Assembly: GCF_003478995.1 (NCBI RefSeq)
Contig: NZ_QUGI01000003.1
Location: forward strand, 62,001 to 126,000
DNA length: 64,000 nucleotides
Reading direction: 5' to 3'
Origin: Pseudoflavonifractor sp. AF19-9AC
GTDB lineage: Bacteria; Bacillota; Clostridia; Oscillospirales; Oscillospiraceae
Below are positions 27,047-36,138 of this stretch, one piece after another. Both the position numbers and the translations under genes were made by a program. Below the pieces are notes generated by a model that worked only from the letters and a program-made list of their open reading frames with translations, was not told the origin of the DNA and ran no database searches. Each line of letters starts with the position of its first letter. Positions within the stretch are counted from its first letter, which is position 1.

Positions 27047-28021
27047 ATGATAAAAGTAGAGCACTTGACGAAGTACTACGGCGACTTTCTGGCGGTCAAT
27101 GATTTGTCGTTTGAAATCAACGAAGGCCATGTATATGGCTTTCTGGGGCCAAACGGAGCTGGCAAAACGACAACAATGAATATCATGACCGGCTGCCTGT
27201 CCGCTACTTCGGGCCACGTGGAGATTGGCGGATTCGATATTTTCGAAGATCCGAATCATGCCAAGCGGCTCATCGGATATCTCCCGGAACAGCCGCCGCT
27301 GTATATGAATGAGACGCCTGTGGAGTACTTGCGCTTTGTGGGTGAGGCCAAAGGGCTGAGAGGTTCCGAGCTAAACGAGCAGATCGACAAAGTCATTGAG
27401 CAAGTCAAAATCCAGAACGTAAAAGGAAAACGGATTTCCGCCCTGTCGAAGGGCTATAAGCAGCGTGTTGGGATTGCTCAGGCGCTGCTCGGCAACCCGA
27501 AGGTCATTATTCTGGACGAACCGACTGTCGGTCTGGATCCCATCCAGATCATTGAGATTCGAGACTTAATCAAGCAGCTGGGCCAGGACCACACGGTCAT
27601 TCTCAGTTCCCATATTCTTTCCGAGGTTCAGGCAATCTGCGAAAAAATATTGATCATTGCCCACGGGAAGCTGGTTGCGTTTGATGAGCCCGACAAGCTG
27701 GAGCAGCAGCTGCTTTCCGCCAACGAGATTTTCTTCACAACCGATGCCCCGGAAGCCGATGTCCGGGAGGCTCTTTCCACTGTGGCGCACATTACAGACC
27801 TGACCATCGAAACGAATGAAACAAACATCTTGTCCGCCCATCTCAAAACCGACGCTCAGGACATTTATTCCGTATCGAAGGAGGTATTCTTTGCCTTCGC
27901 CAAGCGGAACCAGGCTCTGCTGGAATTAACCCTGAAGCGGGCGACCCTGGAGGATATCTTCCTTGAATTGACGGAGACAGAGGCGCCTTCAAAGGAGAAA
28001 AAAGGAGGTGAAGCGGTATGA
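27047..28021 (+). CDS. ABC transporter ATPase (GldA-like)
   Basis: 324 residues. The SD AAGGAGG is followed directly by TTCCTCC, giving a palindromic ribosome-binding site before ATG 27047. Walker A 'GPNGAGKTTTMN', a degenerate signature 'LSKGYKQRVGIAQ', Walker B 'VIILDEPTVGLDP', and H-loop 'SSHILSE'. The C-terminal 90 residues are the usual extension of gliding-type/bacitracin-type ATPases. Its partner permease overlaps it by 4 bases. With the next three genes it forms the ATPase-permease-GldG-DUF4340 operon widespread in Firmicutes and Bacteroidetes; the exported or moved substrate is not known in Firmicutes. Confidence 0.92.
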   Translation: MIKVEHLTKYYGDFLAVNDLSFEINEGHVYGFLGPNGAGKTTTMNIMTGCLSATSGHVEIGGFDIFEDPNHAKRLIGYLPEQPPLYMNETPVEYLRFVGEAKGLRGSELNEQIDKVIEQVKIQNVKGKRISALSKGYKQRVGIAQALLGNPKVIILDEPTVGLDPIQIIEIRDLIKQLGQDHTVILSSHILSEVQAICEKILIIAHGKLVAFDEPDKLEQQLLSANEIFFTTDAPEADVREALSTVAHITDLTIETNETNILSAHLKTDAQDIYSVSKEVFFAFAKRNQALLELTLKRATLEDIFLELTETEAPSKEKKGGEAV

Positions 28022-28881
28022 ACGCCGTTTTGAAGCATGAGCTGAGAAGCTATTTTCACTCGTTTACCGCCTATGTATTCGGTGCCTTTCTGCTGGCTAT
28101 TGTCGGCATTGGCGCAATGCTTTATAACCTGCAGGCTGCCGTGAGCAACTTTGAATATGTACTCAGCTTCGGCACCATTATCTTTGTTGTCATCGTCCCG
28201 ATTTTGACCATGAGGGTCATTGCCGAGGAGCGGAAGCAGAAAACCGACCAACTTCTCTATTCCCTCCCCATCTCCACCGTACAGGTGATTCTCGGGAAAT
28301 ATCTGGCACTTCTGGTGATTTATTTAATTCCCCTTCTTATCATTTCCATATACCCGCTGATCTTTTCTCAGTTCGGGGATGTATACCTGCCTACCTCCTA
28401 TGGGTCCATAGTGGCGATTTTTATCATGGGTGCCGCCTTGGTTGCACTGGGCGTATTCATTTCTTCTCTGACGGACAATCAGGGGCTCGCTGCCGGCATT
28501 GGCATTGCAGCCATCCTGTTTAACTATTACAGTGTCAGTCTGTCCGAGTATGTTTCCTCCACCGCCTTTGGCAGTATTGTTGCGCTCGTCATCCTGTCTG
28601 TCATTCTTGGCGCAATTGTACGCTATTTAACCCGCAACGAACTGCTGGGATACGGCATCGCATTCATACTGATCGCTGTGATCACCGCAGTCTCGTACAT
28701 TGACCCAAATGTCTTCGAGGGGCTTCTGCCCAATATTATGCGGCAGCTGTCTCTTTTTGATCGCTTCAGCACCTTTGTCAGCGGTGTATTTGATTTGACT
28801 GCAATCTTCTACTATGTATCTGTAATTGTATTTTTCCTGTTTTTGTCTGTGCAGTCTCTGGAGAAAAGGAGGTATAACTAA
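28018..28881 (+). CDS. ABC-2 type permease (GldF-like)
   Basis: 287 residues starting at the ATGA overlap with the ATPase and preceded by AAAGGAGGTG. Six hydrophobic spans are readable, beginning 'YVFGAFLLAIVGIGAMLYNL' and ending 'YYVSVIVFFLFLSVQSLE'. 'RKQKTDQLLYSLPIS' after span 2 is the conserved cytoplasmic motif of GldF-type ABC-2 permeases. It forms the membrane channel for the ATPase at 27047 and is coupled to the next gene by a TAATG overlap. Confidence 0.9.
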   Translation: MNAVLKHELRSYFHSFTAYVFGAFLLAIVGIGAMLYNLQAAVSNFEYVLSFGTIIFVVIVPILTMRVIAEERKQKTDQLLYSLPISTVQVILGKYLALLVIYLIPLLIISIYPLIFSQFGDVYLPTSYGSIVAIFIMGAALVALGVFISSLTDNQGLAAGIGIAAILFNYYSVSLSEYVSSTAFGSIVALVILSVILGAIVRYLTRNELLGYGIAFILIAVITAVSYIDPNVFEGLLPNIMRQLSLFDRFSTFVSGVFDLTAIFYYVSVIVFFLFLSVQSLEKRRYN

Positions 28882-30327
28882 TGAAAAAATGGAAACTCCT
28901 TCCCAGCGCGGAACAGACAGCCAGAAATCGCACGGCCTTTCAGGGCGGAACCTATGCGCTTTCCATCACCGCAGTTGTGCTGGCAATTTTGATTGTGCTC
29001 AACATCCTCGTTTCTTCCCTTCCCTCCAGCCTTACCAAGTTTGACATCAGTGCTGCAAAGCTGTACTCCATTACCAGCAATACCAAGGTGGTGGTCAATG
29101 CGCTGGAGGAAGACGTCACCATTTACTGGATCGTACAGTCCGGTGAAGAGGATGATGTGATCGAAACCCTGCTCAGCAAATATGACAGCTTGTCCGACCA
29201 CATCAACGTGGTGAAAAAGAACCCCGATGTGTATCCCACGTTTGCGGAGCAGTACACCGACGAGACCGTACAAAACAACAGCCTTGTGGTGGAATGTGGT
29301 GATCGCAGCCGCTTTATCGGCTATGACGATATCTACATTCAGGAAGCAGACATGTACTCCTATTCCTACAACACCTCCTTTGACGGCGAGGGTGCCATCA
29401 CTTCTGCCATTGATTACGTCACCACGGATGAGCTGCCCCAGCTTTATATCTTGGAGGGCCACGGCGAAGAAGAGCTGCCTCAGAACTTCCAGGAACAGAT
29501 CGAAAAAGAAAACATTGAAACCAACACCCTCTCCCTGTTGACCGTGGATGAAATCCCCCGAGGATGCGGATGCGCTTTTAATCTACGAGCCTTCGTCCGA
29601 CCTGTCGGAGGAAGAAGTCACCATGCTTTACGAATACGCTGAAAATGGCGGCAAGCTGCTTGTAATTGCCGGTCCGACGGAGAATGGCTCCCTGGAAAAC
29701 CTGTATAGTCTCTTGGCCAACTACGGTGTGGAAACCTGCGAAGGCATCGTGGTGGAAGGCAACCGGGAGAGCTATACCATGCAGCCCTACGTCCTCTTAC
29801 CCGAGATGTCCAGTCATGAAATTACCGACTCGCTTATGGAAGAAAACTACTATCCAAACATGCCTATTTCTCAGGGTATGATTGTCAACGACGACAGCGG
29901 AGCCGTGACCTCCTTGCTTACCACTTCCAGTGACTCGTTCAGCAAGGCGGCCGGCTATGATCTTACAACCTACGAAAAAGAGGAAGGAGACACGGATGGT
30001 CCCTTCACCGTAGCGCTGTCCATCGATTGCACCAACGAAGGGCAAATCGTTTGGTTCTCCTCCGCTGCGTTTTTGGACGACATGTATAACGCACTGTCTT
30101 CCGGATCCAACTCCGACCTTGCTATGAATGCCCTTTCTTCCCTGATCGGCGAGAGCGAAGCCATGGCAATCCGAAGCAAATCTCTGAACTACAACTACCT
30201 TTCCATTGCGGATTCCACCGCTTCGCTGCTTAAGACACTGATGATCGGGGTGTTCCCCCTGGCCTACCTTGGAATTGGTGTATTTGTCATTTTGAAGAGA
30301 AGGAGGGAGCAAAATGAAGCGGGCTAA
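28881..30327 (+). CDS. GldG-like ABC auxiliary protein, interrupted by a one-base frame break
   Basis: About 481 residues if one C is removed from the C5 run at 29555-29559. The two frames are 28881-29642 and 29548-30327. The first has a membrane anchor ('ALSITAVVLAILIVLNILV') and the start of the GldG domain ('FDISAAKLYSITSNT'). The second contains 'GGKLLVIAGPTENGSLENL' and ends with a C-terminal membrane span ('LLKTLMIGVFPLAYLGIGVF'). GldG-type domains (ABC_transp_aux) are extracytoplasmic and sit between an N- and a C-terminal span, exactly as seen once the break is healed. The surrounding genes are intact, so the break is either recent or a sequence error. Confidence 0.85.
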
Positions 30328-31735
30328 ACGTATCTGCGCTCTGCTGGGCGTTTTGGCCGTTGTCTGCATTGTGACGGTCTTTGTGGTGAAGCACGAAGAA
30401 AAACAAGAAAATATCCGCAACAGCGGCGAAGTTGTTTTGGAAGTCGATGCCGACTCGGTTCAGTCCATCTCCTGGGAGAATGAGTCAGACTCCCTGTCAT
30501 TCCACAAAGAAGACGGCTGGCTTTATGACGACGACACCGCTTTCCCGGTGAACGAAGAGAAAATAAACGAGTTGATCGGGCAATTCGAGGCGTTTTCGGC
30601 CGCTTTTATCATTGAGGAAGTCTCCGACTACAGCCAATATGGATTGGATAATCCCATCTGCACCATCGAGTTGGCGACGGAGGAGACAACCTATGAAATA
30701 ACATTGGGTAATTACAGTGCCATGGACTCTCAGAGGTATGTTTCCATTGGGGATGGCAATGTCTATCTGGCGACCAACGATCCTCTGGATTATTTTGATG
30801 CGACTCTGAGCGATATGATTCTGAATGACGAAACGCCCTCCTTTGACCATGCGGAAAGCATTGATTTCAAGGGAAGCGACAGTTATCACGTAGTTTATCA
30901 GGAGTATACCGAAGATAGCCCCTACACCTATTGCGAAGATGACGTCTATTTCAAGGAAAACGGCGAGGAGCTGCTGCCTCTCGACACCTCTCTGGTGAAC
31001 AGCTATTTGAGCTCCATTACCTATCTGGATCTGAGCGACTACATGACCTATAACGCCGGAGAAGAGGATTTGGCCACCTATGGGTTGGATGACCCGGAGC
31101 TAACCGTAACCGTGCAGTACACGCCCGACGAAGAGGACGGCTCGGAAGCGACGAGTCAGACCTTTACCATCAGCATCAGCCGTGACCCTGAGGAGCGCCA
31201 AAAGGCAGAGAGCACCACAGATGACTCGGACTCTGAGGATGACGAAGAAGAGGTTACTGCGTACGCTCGGATCGGGGATTCCAAGATCATCTACAAAATC
31301 TCCTCCAGTAGTTATGAGTCTCTCATGGCTGCCAGCTACAACGATCTGCGGCACTCTGAAGTACTTACCGCATCCTTTGATGATATCACTTCCATGGATA
31401 TTTCTCTGGACGGTACCGTCTATACCATTACCACAGATGGGAAAGGCGAAAACAAGACGTTCCATTACGGCGAAGAGGAAATCTCCATTGACGACCTGCA
31501 ATCTGCTTTGGAAGATATGACTGCGTCCAGCTTTACCGACGAACGTCCTTCTCAGAAAGAAGGAATTGCACTGACCATTTATCTTGACAATGAGGTCCAT
31601 CCGCAGGTGGAGATCCAATTGTATCGCTACGACGGAGAGAATTGCCTTGTTTTGATCGACGGAGAGCCCGTTTCGTTGGTCCCGCGTTCTGATGTCGTTG
31701 ATTTGATTGAAGCAATCAATGCAATCGTCCTTTAA
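30314..31735 (+). CDS. DUF4340 domain protein of the Gld-like ABC operon
   Basis: 473 residues, overlapping the GldG-like gene by 14 bases; AAGGAGGGAG precedes ATG 30314. An N-terminal anchor ('ICALLGVLAVVCIVTVFVV') is followed by extracytoplasmic repeats of DUF4340: 'SISWENESDSLSFHKEDG', 'YGLDNPICTIELATEE', and again 'YGLDDPELTVTVQYTPDE'. An acidic Ser/Asp/Glu linker lies at about 295-315. DUF4340 proteins almost always follow GldG-like genes and are thought to work with that transporter. The protein is strongly acidic and probably outside the membrane. Confidence 0.88.
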   Translation: MKRAKRICALLGVLAVVCIVTVFVVKHEEKQENIRNSGEVVLEVDADSVQSISWENESDSLSFHKEDGWLYDDDTAFPVNEEKINELIGQFEAFSAAFIIEEVSDYSQYGLDNPICTIELATEETTYEITLGNYSAMDSQRYVSIGDGNVYLATNDPLDYFDATLSDMILNDETPSFDHAESIDFKGSDSYHVVYQEYTEDSPYTYCEDDVYFKENGEELLPLDTSLVNSYLSSITYLDLSDYMTYNAGEEDLATYGLDDPELTVTVQYTPDEEDGSEATSQTFTISISRDPEERQKAESTTDDSDSEDDEEEVTAYARIGDSKIIYKISSSSYESLMAASYNDLRHSEVLTASFDDITSMDISLDGTVYTITTDGKGENKTFHYGEEEISIDDLQSALEDMTASSFTDERPSQKEGIALTIYLDNEVHPQVEIQLYRYDGENCLVLIDGEPVSLVPRSDVVDLIEAINAIVL

Positions 31736-31785
31736 AAAAGCGGGAGCGCATGGCGAGTTTTTATCGCCATGCGCTCCCGCTCATT
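31736..31785 (+). terminator. Terminator of the Gld-like ABC operon
   Basis: Arms GCGGGAGCGCATGGCGA and TCGCCATGCGCTCCCGC around GTTTTTA, starting 4 bases after the DUF4340 stop. The T tract is weak. Confidence 0.8.
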
Positions 31786-32160
31786 ATTTGAACTCGTCCT
31801 TCTATGCATATGGGACCTTCCCCTCTCTTCTGATATGATCAAAGCTTACTACAGCTGCCCGCAACACCCGAAAGGTCTTGTTCCATAAGATCTTCCGGGT
31901 GTCGCTTACATCAGGGTATTGGGATACATAAACAAAAGAAACCGGCTCACCTGGAATGGTATTTCCGGATGGGCCGGTAGTTTTCTGGAAACTCCACTGA
32001 ACCAGACGGATGGTGGAACGGTCTGTTCCGTAAAGTTGATACAGACAGAAGCAAGTGAAGCAGAGGAAATTTCCTCTGCTTCACTTATTTGATACAACAA
32101 TTTCTTTCTGGCTATGGGATATCTGTTTGACAGCATACTTTCTGAAAGTTACTGAAACAT
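31786..32160. other. Non-coding stretch with a perfect palindrome
   Basis: AT-rich and without a supported gene; a 76-codon minus-strand frame at 31906-32136 resembles nothing I can name. It includes the perfect inverted repeat at 32053-32086. Confidence 0.55.
32053..32086. repeat. Perfect 16-base inverted repeat, possible terminator of the minus-strand operon
   Basis: AAGTGAAGCAGAGGAA (32053-32068) and TTCCTCTGCTTCACTT (32071-32086) are exact reverse complements separated by two bases. It lies 75 bases beyond the stop of the minus-strand gene at 32161. There is no T-run, so a terminator role is uncertain. Confidence 0.6.
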
Positions 32161-33816
32161 TTAGGAGGCGGAAGGGACGGTCTGCCTATCGGGACGCCCA
32201 CCGCCATTTGTGCCATCCTGCCGTCCTCCACCGGATTGGCCGCCGCCTTTGCCGCCCATCTGGCCGGGATTGTCTTCTGAACCGTCATTGGTGCTGATAT
32301 CGCCGCCGTTGTTGCTATAGGTGCCGTCACAGTCCAAGGTTGTATTGCCGCTGCCGTTGCAGGTAAGATCCAGGCTTCCGCCATTGATGGTCAAAGCGCC
32401 GTTGGAATCAACACAATCGCCGGAAGAGACAATGGTCAAGGTACCGCCGTTGATGGTAATAAAGCTATCGGAGTCGGCGGCAAAGGTATCCTGTGTCTGT
32501 CCGCCAAAGCCGGAGCTGTCCACACCGCCGGCGGCATTGAGACCGTCATCGCTGGAAGTGATATCAAAGGTGCCGTCCTCAATGGTGATGGACAAGCCCT
32601 CGATCCCCTCGTAACAGTAGGGAATGGTAAAGGTGCCGCTCTGGATAGTAAGGACGTCATCACAGTGGACAGCGTCATCGCCGCTGTTCAGGGTAAACGC
32701 CCCGGCAGCAAGGGTCATCACGCCGCCTGCATGGAGGCAGTCGTCGGCACTGTCGATGGTAAAAACGCCGCCGTTAATGGTGTAGGTGCTCTCGCCTTTA
32801 ATACCCTTCTGGCTAACTGTGTCCTCTTCCGTCGCTGTGGTGGTCACTACTGTCTGAGCATCTATTCCACCCCGCGGGCCACCGCCCATCTGGCCAAACT
32901 GGTCACCGCTGGTCATCTCCACACTGTCACTTCCTTCTCCTGTATACAGATCAAAGGTACCGCCGTCGATCTGAAGGGCACCCTGGGCACTGATGGTGTC
33001 TCCCTGAGAGGTGATGGTATAGCTGCCATCAGCGATATAGAGGGTACCCAAGGTAAGATCGTCGCTGTTCTCCGCGTGGATACCATCTTTGCCGGAGGTG
33101 ATAGAAAAGACGCCGTCAGCAATAGCGACGACATCCTTGCCACTGAGGCCATGGCTGGCGGCGGTAATGGTATAGCTGCCGCCGGTAATGACCAGGTCAT
33201 CCTTGGACACCACCCCGTGTCCCGCCTGGGCGTTGACGGTCAGACTGCCCGAGCCGTTGAGGGTCAGGTCGGTCTTGGCAAAGATCACAGCGTCGATGTT
33301 ATTATCGTCGATCGCCACATATTCCCCACCGTTGATCAGCGTGTTTTCCGTCCCCTCCGCCAGGGTAACAAAAACCTTATCCGCTTCCAGGGCGTAGATG
33401 GCAGCGGAGGTGCTGCTGGTAATATCCGTGCCTGCGAGAACCAGCTGTACCTTGTCGGTCTCCCCGGCGTTTACCACGATCTGTCCGTCAGCGAGGGTGC
33501 CAGAGAGAACATATACCCCCTCCGCCCCTATGGTGATCCGGCTTCCTTCTATGGTGACGGCATCAGAATCGCAGGAGGCACTGTCTCCGCTGAGCTGGAT
33601 GGCAATGGCCGCACTCTCATCGTAAGTTCCCTCCAGGTCCCGGTCACTGAAGATAGTGGCAGTATCTATGGTAGAAGCTGTGGTAACCGCTGCCGCCTCA
33701 GAGGTTGAAGTCTCCTGGGCTGAAGACGTTTCTTCTGAAGTGCGGGCTCCACAGCCGCTGAGAACCAGCAGTGCACACAACAGCACAGTGATGCTCCTGT
33801 ATTTTGTTCTTTTCAT
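32161..33816 (-). CDS. Cthe_2159-type (carbohydrate-binding, DUF4353) lipoprotein
   Basis: 551 residues. The lipobox 'ALLVLSGCG' gives an acylated Cys at about 22. Then comes a long right-handed-helix-type repeat of 'ITINGGTLTI'-like strands ('LTINGGSLDL', 'YTINGGVFTI', 'ALQIDGGTFDLY') with Asp-rich turns ('SGDDAVHCDD'), typical of the calcium-binding Cthe_2159 family, a polygalacturonate-binding fold. It ends in a Gly/Gln-rich tail ('GGKGGGQSGGGRQDG'). It lies just downstream of the DUF4956 and VTC genes, the usual arrangement, and should be displayed on the outer face of the membrane. Confidence 0.9.
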   Translation of the reverse strand: MKRTKYRSITVLLCALLVLSGCGARTSEETSSAQETSTSEAAAVTTASTIDTATIFSDRDLEGTYDESAAIAIQLSGDSASCDSDAVTIEGSRITIGAEGVYVLSGTLADGQIVVNAGETDKVQLVLAGTDITSSTSAAIYALEADKVFVTLAEGTENTLINGGEYVAIDDNNIDAVIFAKTDLTLNGSGSLTVNAQAGHGVVSKDDLVITGGSYTITAASHGLSGKDVVAIADGVFSITSGKDGIHAENSDDLTLGTLYIADGSYTITSQGDTISAQGALQIDGGTFDLYTGEGSDSVEMTSGDQFGQMGGGPRGGIDAQTVVTTTATEEDTVSQKGIKGESTYTINGGVFTIDSADDCLHAGGVMTLAAGAFTLNSGDDAVHCDDVLTIQSGTFTIPYCYEGIEGLSITIEDGTFDITSSDDGLNAAGGVDSSGFGGQTQDTFAADSDSFITINGGTLTIVSSGDCVDSNGALTINGGSLDLTCNGSGNTTLDCDGTYSNNGGDISTNDGSEDNPGQMGGKGGGQSGGGRQDGTNGGGRPDRQTVPSAS

Positions 33817-33833
33817 TTTTGAATCATCTCCTT

Positions 33834-34528
33834 TTACAGTGTGGCCACAGCATTGTCCTGGTGTCCCAGAGAGATCTCCAGGTTCCCGTTGCGCAGCCGC
33901 AGCTGGTCGATGAAGTTTTTTCCTGAGCGGGATCTTTTAAGGTTAGGTCATAGGTCAGTTTAAACAGGCTGCCCATGTTGGTGGTTTTCACCTGGGTGAG
34001 GGAATACTGACGGGTGTATTTGGACAGGACAGGCTCGAAAACCCCGGCATAATCCAGATTCTCCGGAATGGTGATGTGCAGAGTGCGCTCCGTCACGCTG
34101 ACCGCTCTGGAACGAAGACTTATGACATTGTAGAGCATCATCGCTGCACCCAGGATCAGGGTAAACAAAACGCCGTAGCCCAGATAGCCCATACCTGTGA
34201 TGAGCCCGGTTCCCATGGCTACAAACAAAGCCGCAATTTCCCGCGCGGAGCCGGGCGCGGAACGGAAGCGCACCAGGTTGAAGGCGCCGGCCACCGCCAC
34301 GCCAGTACCCACATTGCCATTGACCATCATGATAACCACGCATACCACGGCGGGCAGTACGGCCAGAGTGACCATCAGGCTCCGGCTGAACCTGGAATGC
34401 CACATGGTCATGCCGCACAGCAGCAGTCCCAGCAGCAGGGACACACCTACGCACAGCAAAAAGTCGCTGGGAGCAATGAGAACGGTGAGCGTCGTGTCAA
34501 ACAGTCCGCGAAACAAGGTATCAAGCAT
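33834..34528 (-). CDS. DUF4956 membrane protein, frame break near the C-terminus
   Basis: About 231 residues if one A is added to the A6 run at 33916-33921 (minus-strand A). As written, the frame diverges after 'LTLKDPAQEK' and misses the conserved end, which in the restored frame reads '..NFIDQLRLRNGNLEIS' then 'LGHQDNAVATL'. Four membrane spans lie in the first 150 residues ('LLCVGVSLLLGLLLCGMTM', 'SLMVTLAVLPAVVCVVIMMV', 'LGYGVLFTLILGAAMMLYNV'). 'GAFNLVRFRSAPGSAREIAA' is the family hallmark. DUF4956 proteins are encoded with VTC-domain enzymes; their own activity is unknown. Confidence 0.85.
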
Positions 34529-35237
34529 ATTTTTGCTCTCCTCTCTGACCGCTCAGCAGGATATCTGCATAGGCTGTGCCGTATTTGGAGAAGGACGTTT
34601 TAAAAATCCCCTGCTCCGACAGCACATGGGCCATCCAGAGTGGAAGTCCTCCGGCCACCTTCAGCTCCATCAGCACCTGATTGGGAGCGAGAAGTGGGAC
34701 GCCCCAGGCATCAGAGTCCAGCGTCAACTCCTCCCGGCGGTAGCGAATCTCTCGGTCAAAGGTCACCCGGAAATCCTCGTCCTCCATGCCGCGGAAGGAA
34801 TCCCGTTCATAGGAGAGAAACACAGCAGGGCACAGGGTTTTGTAAAAGTCGGCGGCATAGGCCAGCTCCGTCCCGATCTGGTTATCGGGCCAGAGTTCCG
34901 TTCCCGCCACGCATCCCAGTGCCTGATGCTGGGACATGGAGATACGGCGCTTATACACCACCGAGCAGCACTTCTTTTTCAGCTCCACAAAAACATTTTC
35001 TTCCCTACCCGCACGGCCGTAACTGCGTATCCGCAGCTTTTCTTTATAGACCGGTTTCTCCAGGCTGCGGCGAATGAGCCGAAAGTTTGGGGTATCCAGG
35101 TACAGGTTGCGGATGGAGCTGTGGCTGTATTCGTCCGGTACCATATGGGGCGCCATAGCGGCCAGTACAGCCTGCAGTTGGCGAGCATCCATTAAATATT
35201 TGAATTCATACCGCTGAAAGATCATCTGATTTTTCAT
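34521..35237 (-). CDS. VTC-domain polyphosphate polymerase-like protein
   Basis: 238 residues, ATG 35237 after AGGAGGCACC, overlapping the DUF4956 gene by 8 bases. The VTC tunnel-fold signatures are present: N-terminal 'RYEFKYLMDARQL', basic strands 'KLRIRSYGRAG', 'VFVELKKKC', 'YERDSFRG', and a late 'VLMELKV' with the metal-binding Glu. The yeast Vtc4 homologue makes polyphosphate from ATP; bacterial VTC proteins encoded with DUF4956 and Cthe_2159 genes have not been assigned a firm product to my knowledge. Cytoplasmic, probably held at the membrane by DUF4956. Confidence 0.9.
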   Translation of the reverse strand: MKNQMIFQRYEFKYLMDARQLQAVLAAMAPHMVPDEYSHSSIRNLYLDTPNFRLIRRSLEKPVYKEKLRIRSYGRAGREENVFVELKKKCCSVVYKRRISMSQHQALGCVAGTELWPDNQIGTELAYAADFYKTLCPAVFLSYERDSFRGMEDEDFRVTFDREIRYRREELTLDSDAWGVPLLAPNQVLMELKVAGGLPLWMAHVLSEQGIFKTSFSKYGTAYADILLSGQRGEQKYA

Positions 35238-35363
35238 TGGCGGTGCCTCCTTTTCATGAACTTGTAAAGCCAGTGTAAAAACCGAACCATAACTGGACTT
35301 TAAAGGCGGCGTATTTTTTCTGCAAACAAATTAAACGACCACAACCATGTTTTTGGAGAACAG

Positions 35364-35392
35364 ATGACAGTTTTTGCAACCTGTGCTATGAT
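35364..35392 (+). promoter_or_regulatory. Promoter of two-component system 2
   Basis: -35 ATGACA (35364-35369), 17-base spacer, -10 TATGAT (35387-35392), 68 bases upstream of the regulator start, in the region divergent from the VTC operon. Confidence 0.6.
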
Positions 35393-35460
35393 TTTAATTA
35401 GAGTTAAGGCGGCAGCATTACAATTTTCTTACCATAGTACAAAAGAGAGAAGGCGATACC

Positions 35461-36138
35461 ATGCGAATTTTGTTGGCGGAGGATGAGCGCTCCCTGTCCA
35501 GAGCCGTCTCCGCTCTGCTGGAGAAAAACAACTATTCCGTGGATGCGGTGTATGACGGCCAGGAGGCCCTGGATTTTCTGGATGGCGGCAACTATGACGC
35601 CTTGATTTTGGATATTATGATGCCCAAGCTGGACGGCCTGGAGGTGCTGCGGCGGCTGCGTCAGCAGGGCAATCCCATTCCGGTGCTGATGCTCACCGCC
35701 AAGTCGGAAGTGGAGGACAAAGTGACCGGTCTGGACATGGGGGCCAACGACTATCTGACCAAGCCCTTTTCCACCGCGGAGCTCATGGCACGGATCCGGG
35801 CCATGACCAGAAGCCAGACCGGAAGTCAGATGACCAGCCGCCTCACCCTGGGCAACATTACCCTGGATCAGGCCACCTTTGAGCTCTCCTCGCCCCACGG
35901 CAGCTTCCGGCTGGCCAATAAGGAATACCAGATGATGGAGCTGCTGCTCCGCAACCCACGGCAGCTCATTCCCACCGAACGGTTTTTGGAGCGGATCTGG
36001 GGCTATGACAGCGAGGTGGAGCTGAATGTGGTGTGGGTCTACATCTCCTATCTGCGGAAAAAGCTGGCTGCCCTCCAGGCAGACATTCAGATCAAAGCCA
36101 CCCGGAACGCCGGGTATTCTCTGGAGGAACGGACATGA
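35461..36138 (+). CDS. OmpR/PhoB-type response regulator 2
   Basis: 225 residues. Receiver: acidic pair 'LLAEDERS', Asp in 'LILDIMMPKLDG', Thr in 'LMLTAKSEV', Lys in 'LTKPFSTAEL'. The winged helix ends 'WVYISYLRKKLAALQ' and '..RNAGYSLEERT'. It is divergently placed to the VTC-DUF4956-Cthe_2159 operon, which is a natural candidate target, and overlaps its kinase by ATGA. It is a clear paralog of the regulator at 24954. Confidence 0.93.
   Translation: MRILLAEDERSLSRAVSALLEKNNYSVDAVYDGQEALDFLDGGNYDALILDIMMPKLDGLEVLRRLRQQGNPIPVLMLTAKSEVEDKVTGLDMGANDYLTKPFSTAELMARIRAMTRSQTGSQMTSRLTLGNITLDQATFELSSPHGSFRLANKEYQMMELLLRNPRQLIPTERFLERIWGYDSEVELNVVWVYISYLRKKLAALQADIQIKATRNAGYSLEERT

Noticed and set aside
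32665..33708. Plus-strand frame of 347 codons opposite the Cthe_2159-type gene
   Set aside because: Gly/Val/Ala-heavy shadow of a repetitive beta-solenoid gene.
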